A stretch of 64,000 bases of DNA. It comes from Kapaibacterium sp044224925 (GTDB lineage Bacteria; Bacteroidota; Ignavibacteria; Kapaibacteriales; Kapaibacteriaceae). Within the stretch, counting starts at the first letter, position 1. Each line of letters opens with the position of its first letter. The translations under genes and the position numbers were made by a program. A model generated the notes under the pieces. It was not told where the DNA came from. It saw nothing but the letters and a program-made list of their open reading frames with translations, and made no database searches. Shown here one piece after another: positions 1 through 9,345 of the stretch. The stretch covers positions 62,001 through 126,000 of the forward strand of contig JBGAJM010000002.1 of the NCBI GenBank assembly GCA_044224925.1, given 5' to 3'.

Positions 1-210
1 ATCTTCGCATCGCAGGACAAGTGGATCACGCCGGCCGTGGTCGACACGTTCAAGGCCAACATGAAGGCCGCATCGAAGCTACTCACCGTGAAGATGTACG
101 AGGCCGATCATGCCTTTGCCAATCCAAGCAATCCGAAGCACGACAAGACCCACGCAGAAGATGCCTATGCTGCCGTGATCGAGTTCTTCCGCGCCCACCT
201 CGTGCTATGA
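1..210 (+). CDS. Dienelactone hydrolase family protein, C-terminal fragment
   Basis: Reading frame 1 is open from the window edge to a TGA at 208-210, giving the last 69 residues of a protein whose start lies outside. The segment EADHAFANPS carries the His expected as the third member of the Cys/Ser-Asp-His triad in dienelactone hydrolase (alpha/beta hydrolase) proteins, and the tail (AVIEFFRAHL) matches the last helix of that fold. The nucleophile elbow is not visible, so substrate and activity cannot be judged. Its stop overlaps the next start (ATGA), indicating co-translation with the TfoX-like gene. Confidence 0.7.
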   Translation: MFASQDKWITPAVVDTFKANMKAASKLLTVKMYEADHAFANPSNPKHDKTHAEDAYAAVIEFFRAHLVL

Positions 211-503
211 AGCTGAAGGATCCCGACGATCCGGACAGTGTGGTGAATCTGAAGAATTTCGGAGAACGCTCGTCCCGTTTGTTGCATGCCATTGGCGTGA
301 CCACGATCTCGGAAGTGCGAGCACTGGGAAGTGTTGAGGTGTTCGCTCGCATGCGACGTGCGGGTGTGAACGTGTCGACGGTTGTGCTGTGGGCACTGGA
401 GATGGGTTTGCAGGATAGAGCATACACCGACATTTCGGAACGCGAGAAGAAAACACTGATCAACGAACTACGGATGATCGACCCGACGTTCCGCCGTCGT
501 TAA
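207..503 (+). CDS. TfoX/Sxy C-terminal domain protein
   Basis: A 98-residue protein starting at the ATG that overlaps the upstream stop. It contains only the helical TfoX C-terminal domain: LKNFGERSSRLLHAIGV, then the short A-L-G-S-V turn, a helix, and LWALEMGLQDR, all typical of the family. Full TfoX/Sxy proteins are competence regulators with an N-terminal domain that is absent here. Stand-alone C-terminal domains resemble helix-hairpin-helix DNA-binding or adaptor modules, but the function of such short forms is not established. A longer reading from a GTG at 21 is possible but would run through the hydrolase gene. Confidence 0.7.
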   Translation: MKLKDPDDPDSVVNLKNFGERSSRLLHAIGVTTISEVRALGSVEVFARMRRAGVNVSTVVLWALEMGLQDRAYTDISEREKKTLINELRMIDPTFRRR

Positions 504-511
504 CTTGCGTG

Positions 512-1756
512 ATGTCCAAAACGCGCATCGTCCTGATCCTCTGTACGCTCTCGTTCGTCGCGCGCGCCGTGCTTGCCATCGTCCAGCCTCCCGAAGATCT
601 CGGTCGATACGAGCAGATCACCATTGCGCGGAACATCGTGCAGGGTCATGGCTTTCGCATGAACTGGCCCTATGCGCCACTCGATAGTGCGCGCAGTGCA
701 TTGTGGGCATCCTCCCCTGCGCTCTACCCGGGTGCCTTCATGCCTCCCGTGGTGCCGATGATCGACGCGGCCGTTCTCTCGTTGCCGATGTCGGAACCAT
801 CGAACATCAACCTGCTGCTGTTGCTGCAATGCATCGTGGGCGGTTGTATCCCGGCCCTTGTCTTCGTTGCTGCACGCGCACTGCTGCACAACGATCGCAT
901 TGCACTTTGGTCTGCGGGCGCATCGCTCCTCTACGTGCCACTGTTGGTCACATCGGCCACACCCGCCGGAAGCGTGTTCTATGTTGCGGCCGGCATCGGC
1001 GCCGTGCATTGCTGCAGTGTGGCATGGCAGCGAGGCGGTCTGCTCTGGCAACTCGGAGCTGTGTGCGGCGTGCTCACGCTACTGCGCAGCGAGTTCCTGA
1101 TCCTTGGCATTGTGTTCTGCGCCGGTGCGTGGGTTCGACAACGGCGACGTGGTTGGATGGCCCTTGCCACCATGGTCGTGGTGGTGGCGCCGTGGACGAT
1201 CCGCAATGCCGTGGAGCTCGAGCGCATCGTGCCGGTGATCACGCATCCATATCGCGAAGTGTGGCGTGGCAACAACCCCATCGCAACAGGAAGCGGTTAT
1301 GCGGCGGATGGACGGGATATCTGGGAGGACGATCGCTTTCCGGCCATTGTGCATGCCTTGGACAGCGTGCCCATCTCACCATCGTACGAAGTGGATGCCG
1401 ATGCGATCTTCAAACGCGAGGTGATCGACTTCGTCAGCACGAACCCTCTCACGACGCTCAAGCTCACGATGAAGAAAGTGGCCATGCTGTGGAGCATCGA
1501 TGTCTACTATCCGAAGGCTCGGCATCCGCTCTACATCATCCCAACACTTGCGTTGCTTGCCGTGTTCGCAGGATCGATGGTGATGGTCGTGAAGCGGAAG
1601 ATGATCGGCCTTGCCGCCCTTCTTCCCTACGTGCTCTTTTGGGTCTATTATTCGGCCGTGGTGGGGGCAACCTACATGTTGCCGCGATATCAAGTTTTTA
1701 TCCTAGCAACAACAATGCCATTTGTGGGAATTTTTCTCACTAAATTCCGTCGATGA
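512..1756 (+). CDS. Polytopic membrane glycosyltransferase-like protein (GT39/GT83 type)
   Basis: A 414-residue integral membrane protein with about ten hydrophobic segments. The first transmembrane helix (residues 4-22) is followed by a loop with acidic residues (EDLGRYEQI) and a Y-P-G-A-F motif, as in lipid-linked-sugar glycosyltransferases of the dolichyl-phosphate-mannose/ArnT kind. In that fold the acidic residues of the first periplasmic loop bind metal and donor. Such enzymes modify proteins or lipid A on the outer face of the inner membrane. Donor and acceptor cannot be read from the sequence. ATG at 512 is preferred to the GTG at 509. The stop overlaps the next gene by ATGA. Confidence 0.6.
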   Translation: MSKTRIVLILCTLSFVARAVLAIVQPPEDLGRYEQITIARNIVQGHGFRMNWPYAPLDSARSALWASSPALYPGAFMPPVVPMIDAAVLSLPMSEPSNINLLLLLQCIVGGCIPALVFVAARALLHNDRIALWSAGASLLYVPLLVTSATPAGSVFYVAAGIGAVHCCSVAWQRGGLLWQLGAVCGVLTLLRSEFLILGIVFCAGAWVRQRRRGWMALATMVVVVAPWTIRNAVELERIVPVITHPYREVWRGNNPIATGSGYAADGRDIWEDDRFPAIVHALDSVPISPSYEVDADAIFKREVIDFVSTNPLTTLKLTMKKVAMLWSIDVYYPKARHPLYIIPTLALLAVFAGSMVMVVKRKMIGLAALLPYVLFWVYYSAVVGATYMLPRYQVFILATTMPFVGIFLTKFRR

Positions 1757-2304
1757 TATCCATCGACCACCTTCTTGTAGACGAACGCGTTCTATCCTCC
1801 CATTTTGCCTGCGATGTGGCAAAGTGCAAGGGAGCGTGTTGCACACTGTCCGGCGGACATGGTGCTCCCGTGCTCGACGCAGAGGTGGAAGACATCGTGA
1901 ACGCCACACCAACGGCACTGAAGTACCTCGACCAACGCTCGCGCAACATCATTGCAACGCAAGGTGGCATCGAGGGACACGAGGGTTCGTATTCCACGCG
2001 GTGCATCGACGATAGCGACTGTGTGTATGTGTTCTACGAGAACGAGATCGCCAAGTGCGCGCTTGAGAAGGCCTATCACAATGGAGAGCATGGCTTCCGC
2101 AAGCCGCTGTCGTGCCATCTGTTCCCAATCCGCATTGCGAACTTTGGTGGACCGTATCTCTACTATGATGAATTCGAAGAATGCGAGCCCGGTCGCGCAC
2201 TCGGCACCGAGATCAAGCTTCCGCTGATCGAAGCTGTGAAGGATGCGCTCGTGCGTGCGTTTGGCGAAGAGACCTATGAACGTTTACGTGCCTCGGTAGA
2301 ATGA
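1753..2304 (+). CDS. DUF3109 family cysteine-rich protein
   Basis: A 183-residue soluble protein with the cysteine layout of DUF3109: CDVAKCKGACC near residues 20-30, then further Cys in the segments RCIDDSDCVY, KCAL, LSCHLFP and ECEPG. The family is widespread in Bacteroidota and is presumed to bind zinc or an Fe-S cluster, but its role is unknown. It overlaps both neighbours by ATGA, so it is translationally coupled to the upstream membrane protein and to rpoN downstream. Confidence 0.8.
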   Translation: MISIDHLLVDERVLSSHFACDVAKCKGACCTLSGGHGAPVLDAEVEDIVNATPTALKYLDQRSRNIIATQGGIEGHEGSYSTRCIDDSDCVYVFYENEIAKCALEKAYHNGEHGFRKPLSCHLFPIRIANFGGPYLYYDEFEECEPGRALGTEIKLPLIEAVKDALVRAFGEETYERLRASVE

Positions 2305-3932
2305 AGCTCGGGTTATCACTCCAGACCTCGCTGTTGCAGACGCTCACGCCGCAACAGATCCAGTATCTCAAGTTGTTGCAACTCCCTGCCATGCAGATGG
2401 AGCAGCACGTGCGTGCCGAGATGGAGAACAACCCCATGCTGGAAGAGGCGATCGACGATGCCGATACGGCGTATGAGACGGAGCAGGCACGCGGACAGGA
2501 GTCGACGGACTTCACAGCGCCGCAACGTGACGATGTGCCGGTGTCCGGATCGTTCGACACGCCTTCGACAGAAACGCCCGTCAGCGATCTCGCAACGGAG
2601 TTCGACCCGAAGGATGCCTTCGAGTTCTACAAGCTCATCTGGGGTGAGGACCCTTCGTCGGGTCGCGCCTCGGATGCACCATACGACGACGATGATGAAG
2701 AGACCGAGAGCATGGTCTTCAAGGACACGCCGTCGTTCACCGACGATCTGTTCGAGCAATTGCGCTTCCTTCCTATGTCGCACGAAGAGCGATTCCTCGC
2801 ACAACAGATCGTTGGCAACGTCGACACGGACGGATATCTGCGTCGCGATCTGAACGAGATCATCGAAGAGACGAACACGATGATCGCCGAACACAACATC
2901 GCTCTCAGTGCACCGGCCATGCTCGGCACCACGATGCATGCCACGATGACGGCAGCATTGATCAACGACATTGCCGAGCCACTCGAGCAAGTGCATCGCA
3001 AGCAGGCGGAAGTGGTGCTCAAGAAGATCCAGTCGCTCGACCCTCCGGGTGTTGCATCGCGCACCGTGCAAGAATGTCTGCTCGCACAACTGCGTGCGCT
3101 GCCAAAGCTCAACGCCGCGCAGAAGCTTGCCGTTGCCGTACTCACGGACACGTACGATGCCTTTGCGATGAAGCACTATCACGTGATCGAGCGCACGCTT
3201 GGCGTCACGTCCGACTACTTGCGCGAGGCCATCGAGGTCATCCGTTCGTTGAACCCACGTCCGGGTGGTGGCACGTTCGGTCAAGAGATGAACACCGTTG
3301 CGCCCGATTTCATCGTCGAGCGTGATGAGGAGCTCGACGATTTCATCGTGACCGTAAACGACTCGCGACTTCCCGCCCTTCGTGTGTCCACGGCCTACGA
3401 GCGCCTGAAGAAGGAAGCACGGTACCGCAAGTTCAACAAGGAAACTCGCGAGTGGCTGCGCAAGAAGTATGAGGATGCGAAGTTCCTCATCCAGGCCATC
3501 CGTCAACGCAAGAGCACCATGCTTCGCGTGATGACGGCCATCGTTGCCTTGCAGGAAGATTTCTTCCGTCACGGCCCCGCCGCCCTCAAGCCCCTTATCT
3601 ACAGGGATGTGAGCGAGGTGGCAGGGATGGACATCTCCACTATCTGTCGCATCGTCAACGGCAAGTACGTTGTGACGGAGTTCGGCACGTTCGAGCTCAA
3701 GTATTTCTTTAGCGAGAGCCTGCTCACGGATGAGGGCGAAGAGATCAGTACGCGTATCATCAAGCAGAAGATCAAGGACATGATCGATGCCGAGTCGAAG
3801 GTCAAGCCATTGAGTGACGACAAACTCGCCAAGGACCTCAAGAAGCTCGGCTACAACGTTGCCCGACGTACCGTTGCCAAGTACCGGGAGCAACTGCGCA
3901 TCCCGGTCGCCCGCCTACGACGCGAACTGTAA
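2301..3932 (+). CDS. rpoN: RNA polymerase sigma-54 factor
   Basis: A 543-residue sigma-54. Region I is the Gln/Leu-rich N-terminus (LSLQTSLLQTLTPQQIQYLK) that inhibits isomerisation and contacts activators. An acidic region II follows (residues about 50-140, D/E-rich), then the core-binding domain. The C-terminus ends with the RpoN box (ARRTVAKYRE, about residues 520-530) that reads the -24 element. Length and domain order are normal. Sigma-54 needs AAA+ activators, none of which lies in this window. The gene is the last of a coupled run with DUF3109 instead of following lptB, its common neighbour in Proteobacteria. Confidence 0.97.
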   Translation: MKLGLSLQTSLLQTLTPQQIQYLKLLQLPAMQMEQHVRAEMENNPMLEEAIDDADTAYETEQARGQESTDFTAPQRDDVPVSGSFDTPSTETPVSDLATEFDPKDAFEFYKLIWGEDPSSGRASDAPYDDDDEETESMVFKDTPSFTDDLFEQLRFLPMSHEERFLAQQIVGNVDTDGYLRRDLNEIIEETNTMIAEHNIALSAPAMLGTTMHATMTAALINDIAEPLEQVHRKQAEVVLKKIQSLDPPGVASRTVQECLLAQLRALPKLNAAQKLAVAVLTDTYDAFAMKHYHVIERTLGVTSDYLREAIEVIRSLNPRPGGGTFGQEMNTVAPDFIVERDEELDDFIVTVNDSRLPALRVSTAYERLKKEARYRKFNKETREWLRKKYEDAKFLIQAIRQRKSTMLRVMTAIVALQEDFFRHGPAALKPLIYRDVSEVAGMDISTICRIVNGKYVVTEFGTFELKYFFSESLLTDEGEEISTRIIKQKIKDMIDAESKVKPLSDDKLAKDLKKLGYNVARRTVAKYREQLRIPVARLRREL

Positions 3933-4121
3933 GTAGCGTCACAGAATCACCCGACGCATCCCCTACACCGTGCGCGCACCCTTTCACGAGCACGAGTGAT
4001 GGCCATGTCCATGTCCGTATGTGACATTCAACGTTGGATCGTACAGAGCAGTATGACAGTATACGGCAGAGTCAGTGCCGTACCATCGTGGGGTCCAGGT
4101 GAAGCTCACTCATCCTACCCC

Positions 4122-4646
4122 ATGAAGATCGCTCACAAGCCGGCGTTGTATCGCCTGCAGCATATCGTTACCCGACTGGTACGCGGCGATCGCGTAACGG
4201 CGGGACGTATGGCGGCACAGCTTGAAGTGAGCGTGCGCACTGTGATGCGCGACATCGACTATCTGATCAACGTCCTGCATGTGCCGCTCCGCTACGACCA
4301 CGGTATGAAGTCGTATGTGCTGCGTGGCTCACTCCCGTTGTTGTTCTCCCTATCGTCCAATGTGGAACAGGAGGCAGGGAGCGAGGATGTGGAGGAAGTG
4401 GTCCTGGTGTACGACTCCGACATGAAGGAGCACCTGGACAGGTCCGTAGTGCACCCATCGCAGCGGTTGGTGCAATTGGCGGACGGGAACACGCAGATGG
4501 TCCTGAACGTGGTGATCACCGACGCATTGGTGAACTGGATCATGGGTCAAGCCGGTCGCATTCATGTGAAGCAACCGGCGCATCTACGTGAACGTGTGAT
4601 CGACGCGGCGCGACGGATCCTGGCGCGTCAGAATGGAATGCCGTGA
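4122..4646 (+). CDS. HTH (DeoR/HTH_11-type) transcriptional regulator with WYL-like C-terminal region
   Basis: From the ATG at 4122 the protein has 174 residues. Residues about 10-60 form a winged helix-turn-helix (RLVRGDRVTAGRMAAQLEVS then RTVMRDIDYL), the signature of HTH_11/DeoR regulators that typically precede WYL domains. The C-terminal part (DMKEHLDRSV...QLADGNTQMV) resembles the WCX extension of WYL proteins, but the central WYL core seems shortened. The frame extends 42 codons further upstream to 3996, with unconvincing N-terminal sequence. No ligand or target can be named. Its end lies 4 bp from the convergent nadC. Confidence 0.65.
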   Translation: MKIAHKPALYRLQHIVTRLVRGDRVTAGRMAAQLEVSVRTVMRDIDYLINVLHVPLRYDHGMKSYVLRGSLPLLFSLSSNVEQEAGSEDVEEVVLVYDSDMKEHLDRSVVHPSQRLVQLADGNTQMVLNVVITDALVNWIMGQAGRIHVKQPAHLRERVIDAARRILARQNGMP

Positions 4647-4650
4647 TCGG

Positions 4651-5520
4651 CTATCCTTGTTTCGGTACGAAGAGCTTCATGGAAATGTCGAGTGCCACGG
4701 CACTGTGCGTGATAGCGCCAACGCTGATGAAGTCCACGCCGGCCTCGGCATAGTCGCGCAAGTTCTCGCGCGTGATCCCGCCGCTGGCCTCGGTCTCGAG
4801 GCGACCATCCACCATCATCACGCCCTTGCGCACATCGGCGGGCACGAAGTTGTCGAACATCACACGGTCCACTCCCTTGCACGTGAGGATCTCCTCCACA
4901 TCGTCCAGTGAGCGTGCCTCCACTTCGATCTTCACGGGCGCACGTCCGCGAAGTTCTTCCGTACATCGTGCAACAGCTTCGGTGATACCACCACAGGCCG
5001 TGATATGATTGTCCTTGATCATCACCATGTCGTAGAGTCCCATGCGGTGATTCAATGCACCGCCAATGCCCGTGGCATACTTGTCCAGTGCGCGCCACCC
5101 CGGAATGGTCTTGCGCGTATCGAGTATGTGTGCACCGGTGCCTGCGATCACGTCCACATACTCGCGCGTCTTCGTTGCCACGCCGCTCATGCGTTGAATG
5201 AAGTTCAACGCTGTGCGCTCACCGGCAAGAAGGGCATGGGCAGGACCTTCGACGTAGGCCAGCACGGTGCCCGATGGCACGAAGGTGCCCTCTTCCACCT
5301 GCATGTTGATGTTCACATCCGACGAGAACTCTCGAAACACCATGGGAATGATGGGCAGACCGCAGATGATGCCGTCCTGCTTCATGAGAAAACGGGCAGA
5401 AGCCGTGTTGTCGCGCGAGATGGTGCTCTCGGTGGTGATATCGCCTGACCCCATGTCTTCGTGAATGGCGAATTGAATGAGGCGGAGAACAGTTGCGCTA
5501 TGAAGCGGTGAGAGTGCCAT
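4651..5520 (-). CDS. nadC: Quinolinate phosphoribosyltransferase (nicotinate-nucleotide pyrophosphorylase, carboxylating)
   Basis: A 289-residue enzyme that converts quinolinate and PRPP to nicotinate mononucleotide in de novo NAD synthesis. Visible family motifs are EDMGSGDITT (21-30), ERTALNFIQRMSG (101-113), DTRKTIPGWR (134-143, substrate-binding basic residues) and MIKDNH (167-172), and the length is normal. It is the last gene of the long minus-strand operon that also carries NAD kinase, so two NAD(P) steps are co-transcribed. nadA and nadB are not in the window. Confidence 0.96.
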   Translation of the reverse strand: MALSPLHSATVLRLIQFAIHEDMGSGDITTESTISRDNTASARFLMKQDGIICGLPIIPMVFREFSSDVNINMQVEEGTFVPSGTVLAYVEGPAHALLAGERTALNFIQRMSGVATKTREYVDVIAGTGAHILDTRKTIPGWRALDKYATGIGGALNHRMGLYDMVMIKDNHITACGGITEAVARCTEELRGRAPVKIEVEARSLDDVEEILTCKGVDRVMFDNFVPADVRKGVMMVDGRLETEASGGITRENLRDYAEAGVDFISVGAITHSAVALDISMKLFVPKQG

Positions 5521-5528
5521 GGACGGTG

Positions 5529-7154
5529 TTAGTCGAGAACGACATTCGTGAACGAAAAAGAAGTACCATTGAACAGACCCTTGTCGCTCAGCTTGAGCGC
5601 AGGGATCACCAACAAGGCCATGAACGATACCGTCATGAACGGTGCACGAAGCTTGGAACCAAGTCCCTTCACCCGCGCATCGAGGGCACTGTACCGTCGA
5701 GCCACATCGTATCCATCGCCATCACTCATGAGTCCGGCCACGGGCAAGGGCAACACGTCGGTGACCCCATCGGCACTCACGCTCACGCCGCCGCGCACGC
5801 GGATGATGGCATTGATGGCCGCGGCAATGTCGGTATCGTCCACACCAACGGCCACGATGTTGTGCGAGTCGTGGGCGACGCTCGAGGCAAGGGCGCCACG
5901 CTGCAGACCGAGATTCTTGATGAAGGCAATGGCAGGAGGAGCTGCCGCATAACGATTCACGACAACGATCTTCAGCACATCGCTCTGCACGTTCGAACGC
6001 AGCGTGCCATCGACGAGCAGCGCATCGGAATGCACTTCGTTCGTGATGAGCTGTCCGTCGAGCGCTTCGATCACACGCACGGTACGTTTCGATGCCGAAA
6101 GCTGCAGTGCCGACGCATCGATCTCGTCCACATTGAAGTTGTTCATGTGCGGAGGTGGCACGCGCGAGATGAGCGTGTGACCGTTCTCGGCCACGAGCTG
6201 ACCTTTCACAAAGGTCTGAAGGACGTTGAAGGTATCGATCCCGTCGATCACGATACAGTCGGCCGGATCGCCCACTTGCAAGAGGCCAACCGGTAGACCG
6301 TAATGTTGCACGGGGTGGACGCAAGCAGCACGCAACACGTTCATCAACTCGTAGCCATGCCCAAGCGAGCGCTTGACAAGGTCGTTGATATGTCCGTCCA
6401 CCAGTGCATCCGGATGTTTATCGTCGCTGCAGAACATCACCACATCGGGATGCGATCCCAACAGTGTGTGCAGTGCATCATAGTTGCGCGCCGCAGATCC
6501 TTCGCGAATGATGATCTTCATTCCGGCATCGATCTTATCGAGCGCTTCGGGTAGTGTGAAACACTCATGGTCGGTCGAGATCCCATGCGAAGCATAGGCG
6601 CGTGCGTCGGCCCCGCGCAGTCCGGGTGCATGACCGTCGATCACCCGTCCGCATTCCTTGGCAACACGGAGCTTCTCCATCACCATCGGGTCTTCGTGCA
6701 GCACGCCCGGAAAGTTCATCATCTCGCTCAAGTAACGAACACGCTCGTCTTGGAAGAGCGTTCTGATGTCCTGCGCCGTGATCTCTGCCCCCGCCGTTTC
6801 GAACGTCGTGGCCGGCACACACGATGGCGCACCAAAGGCGAACGTGAAAGGCACCTGTGCCCCATCGTCGATCATCAGGCGAACACCGGGAATACCACAC
6901 ACGTTGCCGATCTCATGCGGATCGGAGACCGTGGCCACCGTTCCGTGGACAACGGCAAGACGGGCGAACTCGGATGGGAGGAGCATGGAGCTCTCGACGT
7001 GCACATGGGCATCGACGAATCCGGGAAGAATGCATCGTGTGGATGACACTGTATCGTCGCGCTCAATGCGCGCGATGGTCCCATGCTCGATCGTCACACG
7101 TCCGCGGAACGATGTGCGATGGAGCGGGTCGAGGATCGTACCTTCAAGGATCAT
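5529..7154 (-). CDS. ade: Adenine deaminase
   Basis: A 541-residue amidohydrolase of the Ade family that hydrolyses adenine to hypoxanthine and ammonia in purine salvage. Metal-binding motifs are present: DAHVHVESS (48-56), VSDPHEIG (76-83), the GHAPGL segment (about 174) and CSDDKHPDAL (about 242-251). The C-terminal adenine deaminase domain includes VAHDSHNIVAVG. Length is normal. It lies 8 bp upstream of nadC and overlaps the deacetylase gene by ATGA. Confidence 0.95.
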   Translation of the reverse strand: MILEGTILDPLHRTSFRGRVTIEHGTIARIERDDTVSSTRCILPGFVDAHVHVESSMLLPSEFARLAVVHGTVATVSDPHEIGNVCGIPGVRLMIDDGAQVPFTFAFGAPSCVPATTFETAGAEITAQDIRTLFQDERVRYLSEMMNFPGVLHEDPMVMEKLRVAKECGRVIDGHAPGLRGADARAYASHGISTDHECFTLPEALDKIDAGMKIIIREGSAARNYDALHTLLGSHPDVVMFCSDDKHPDALVDGHINDLVKRSLGHGYELMNVLRAACVHPVQHYGLPVGLLQVGDPADCIVIDGIDTFNVLQTFVKGQLVAENGHTLISRVPPPHMNNFNVDEIDASALQLSASKRTVRVIEALDGQLITNEVHSDALLVDGTLRSNVQSDVLKIVVVNRYAAAPPAIAFIKNLGLQRGALASSVAHDSHNIVAVGVDDTDIAAAINAIIRVRGGVSVSADGVTDVLPLPVAGLMSDGDGYDVARRYSALDARVKGLGSKLRAPFMTVSFMALLVIPALKLSDKGLFNGTSFSFTNVVLD

Positions 7155-8023
7155 TGTTTTCGTGGTCTTGCAAGTGCGTCGAACAATACGGCCACTTCTT
7201 CGTTGCGAGAAGCACCATTCATGGCAAAGTAGTAAAAGGTCTCTTTGTCGCCCATGTTGATGTACGTCTGCATCACGCCCTGACTCTTATGCTCGGCGAT
7301 CAACCAGTTCGCCGGCGTGCGATAGTCGAGCGCATTCTTGAAGCCGAACTTCTGCATCCGATCGAACACATAGATCTTCGTATCCGGGTCGACGCGTGTG
7401 ATGGAGTACCTCGGCAACTCGGTATAGCGCGGACCATCCACCCTGCCGCCTCCCATCCCTAACACCACCGGAAGCCGCGTTCCCGCAGGAAGCTCGCTCA
7501 CCGTTTGCAAGGCAATGATGCCGGCCGCCTTATGATGTCCGTGCGTACTATCAGTGGGTAGCATGGTGAACACAAAGTCGTACCCACCCTGTTGCAGGAT
7601 CTTCGTCAACCGTTGCTTCACCCACGCCACATCCCACACAGAACGCAACACCGTATCGCAGTCCAGTGTGTAGTGCGTGTCCGTCTGATCGAAGAAGAAG
7701 TAGTTCTTGATGCCCACCCATTTGCCGCCGGCCATCAATTCCTTTTTGCGGATGGCGGGAAGTTCCCGTCGACCGACCGCTTCATTCGTCAGGTCCAACC
7801 CATAGACCTCGCTAGCGAACGTGCTGTACTTGTAGCCCGCCTCGCCGTTCGTGATCACGGCCAGGTCGACAGTGCCACCCAGTTCATGCGTGATCTTATA
7901 CACCGTCGACGCGCATCCGCTCTCGTCGTCGGGATGTGCCGTTACGATCAGAACGCGTGGTTGTGCGACCACAATGGTCAGCGAGACAAGGAACAGCAAG
8001 GTGGCAAGGCGAAGGGTCTTCAT
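7151..8023 (-). CDS. Exported PIG-L/LmbE family N-deacetylase
   Basis: The start at 8023 gives 290 residues with an N-terminal signal peptide (MKTLRLATLLFLVSLTIVVA), so the product is probably periplasmic. TAHPDDE is the zinc-binding and catalytic motif of LmbE/PIG-L deacetylases, and the later histidine-rich segment THGHHKAAG supplies the third zinc ligand. Family members remove acetyl groups from N-acetylglucosaminyl conjugates; the substrate here is unknown. The frame continues upstream to 8194, but that part lies inside the permease gene. The ATG overlaps the permease stop. Confidence 0.88.
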   Translation of the reverse strand: MKTLRLATLLFLVSLTIVVAQPRVLIVTAHPDDESGCASTVYKITHELGGTVDLAVITNGEAGYKYSTFASEVYGLDLTNEAVGRRELPAIRKKELMAGGKWVGIKNYFFFDQTDTHYTLDCDTVLRSVWDVAWVKQRLTKILQQGGYDFVFTMLPTDSTHGHHKAAGIIALQTVSELPAGTRLPVVLGMGGGRVDGPRYTELPRYSITRVDPDTKIYVFDRMQKFGFKNALDYRTPANWLIAEHKSQGVMQTYINMGDKETFYYFAMNGASRNEEVAVLFDALARPRKQ

Positions 8024-9345
8024 GATGCTTCTACGTGTTTTGTGCGTTTGTTGATGAACAGGAAGAAGACAGCGGCGCCAACGATCGGCGCCACAATGGC
8101 GAGCTGCTGTTGAAGTGCTTTTGCAGAGACAAAGATCCACAACCAACCAAGGATGGCAATAAGTGCCGGAACGGGATAGAACCACATCCGCCACGGCATG
8201 GCCTCGGCCCCGATCCGACGTCGCAACACCATCACGCCAACGGCCTGCGCTATGAACTGCGTGAACACGCGCATGGTGACGATGGCCTTGATGGAATCGT
8301 CAAGCGTGAGCGTAAGCGAGAAGACAATGGCCAGGCCTGCCAGCACCAGCAACGAGACCGTTGGGAATCCTTGCGTGGGATGCTCGCGTGCGAAGGCGCG
8401 GAAGAAGAGTCCATCTTTCGCCGCAGCATACGGAATACGTGTGTAGCCAAGCATCACGCTGAAGAGCGACGACAACGCCACGATCAGAATGAGTCCGGTG
8501 GCAATGGTGGCGGCCGTTGTTCCGGCAATGTGTTCGAAGAACGTGCTCACGATGAAGGTCGATGCGCCGATCTGCTGCACCGGCAGCACAGCATAGATGG
8601 CAAGCTGCATCGAAAGATAGAGAACGGCGATCCCCGCAATGGAGATGAACATGCTTCGCGGGATCGTGCGAACGGGGTCTCGCACTTCGGCGCCGAGATG
8701 ACAGACGTTGTAGTACCCCAGGAACGAATACATGGTGGAGATGGCGGCGGCACCAAGCACGCCCGCATGCAATGGCGGCGCTTGTTCCGACCACGTCCAC
8801 ACCTGGGCGAACACATCCATGTTCACATGCGTGAATCCAAGGACGATCACACTCAGCAATGTGAACATCACCGACACCCACAGCACGACAGAGATCTTGC
8901 CAACGGCACCGATCCGCCGATAGAGCAAGAGTGTGAGGAAGACAATCAGCGTGACGCTCACCAGTTTCGATTGCCAGGGAAGCAAGGGGGCAAGGAAGGC
9001 CGCGTACTTGGCGAAGCCGATGGCGCCAGAGGTGACGACGAGCGGGGCCTGGAACGTGGTCTGCCAGACGAACAGGAACGACATCAGTCTGCCGGCGCCA
9101 TGACGTCCGTACGACTCGCGCAGAAACGCATACGAGCCACCGGCCTCGGGCATGCGTGCGCCGAGCTCGCTCCAGACGCAGGCATCAAAGAAGGAGAGCA
9201 CGGCACCGATCACCCAGGCGAGAATGGCATATGGACCGAAGCCCAATGTGGAGGCGACAACGGCCGTGGTGAGGAACGGACCGATGCCGACCATGTCGAT
9301 CATGTTGATGGCCGTTGCCTGAACGAACGAGAGTTCGCGCTTCAT
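8020..9345 (-). CDS. APC-superfamily amino acid permease
   Basis: A 441-residue membrane protein with twelve likely transmembrane helices. The N-terminal stretch with MVGIGPFLTTAV corresponds to the unwound helix 1 (G-x-G-x-P-like motif) that binds the substrate alpha-amino and carboxyl groups in APC transporters. ARMPEAGGSYAFLRESYG is the conserved helix 2/3 region. Specificity cannot be inferred. It overlaps nadK upstream and the LmbE-type gene downstream by ATGA. Confidence 0.88.
   Translation of the reverse strand: MKRELSFVQATAINMIDMVGIGPFLTTAVVASTLGFGPYAILAWVIGAVLSFFDACVWSELGARMPEAGGSYAFLRESYGRHGAGRLMSFLFVWQTTFQAPLVVTSGAIGFAKYAAFLAPLLPWQSKLVSVTLIVFLTLLLYRRIGAVGKISVVLWVSVMFTLLSVIVLGFTHVNMDVFAQVWTWSEQAPPLHAGVLGAAAISTMYSFLGYYNVCHLGAEVRDPVRTIPRSMFISIAGIAVLYLSMQLAIYAVLPVQQIGASTFIVSTFFEHIAGTTAATIATGLILIVALSSLFSVMLGYTRIPYAAAKDGLFFRAFAREHPTQGFPTVSLLVLAGLAIVFSLTLTLDDSIKAIVTMRVFTQFIAQAVGVMVLRRRIGAEAMPWRMWFYPVPALIAILGWLWIFVSAKALQQQLAIVAPIVGAAVFFLFINKRTKHVEAS

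Noticed and set aside
2316..3893. 525-codon open frame antisense to rpoN
   Set aside because: Shadow of high-GC codon bias; no recognisable domain, and the sense strand is a full sigma-54.
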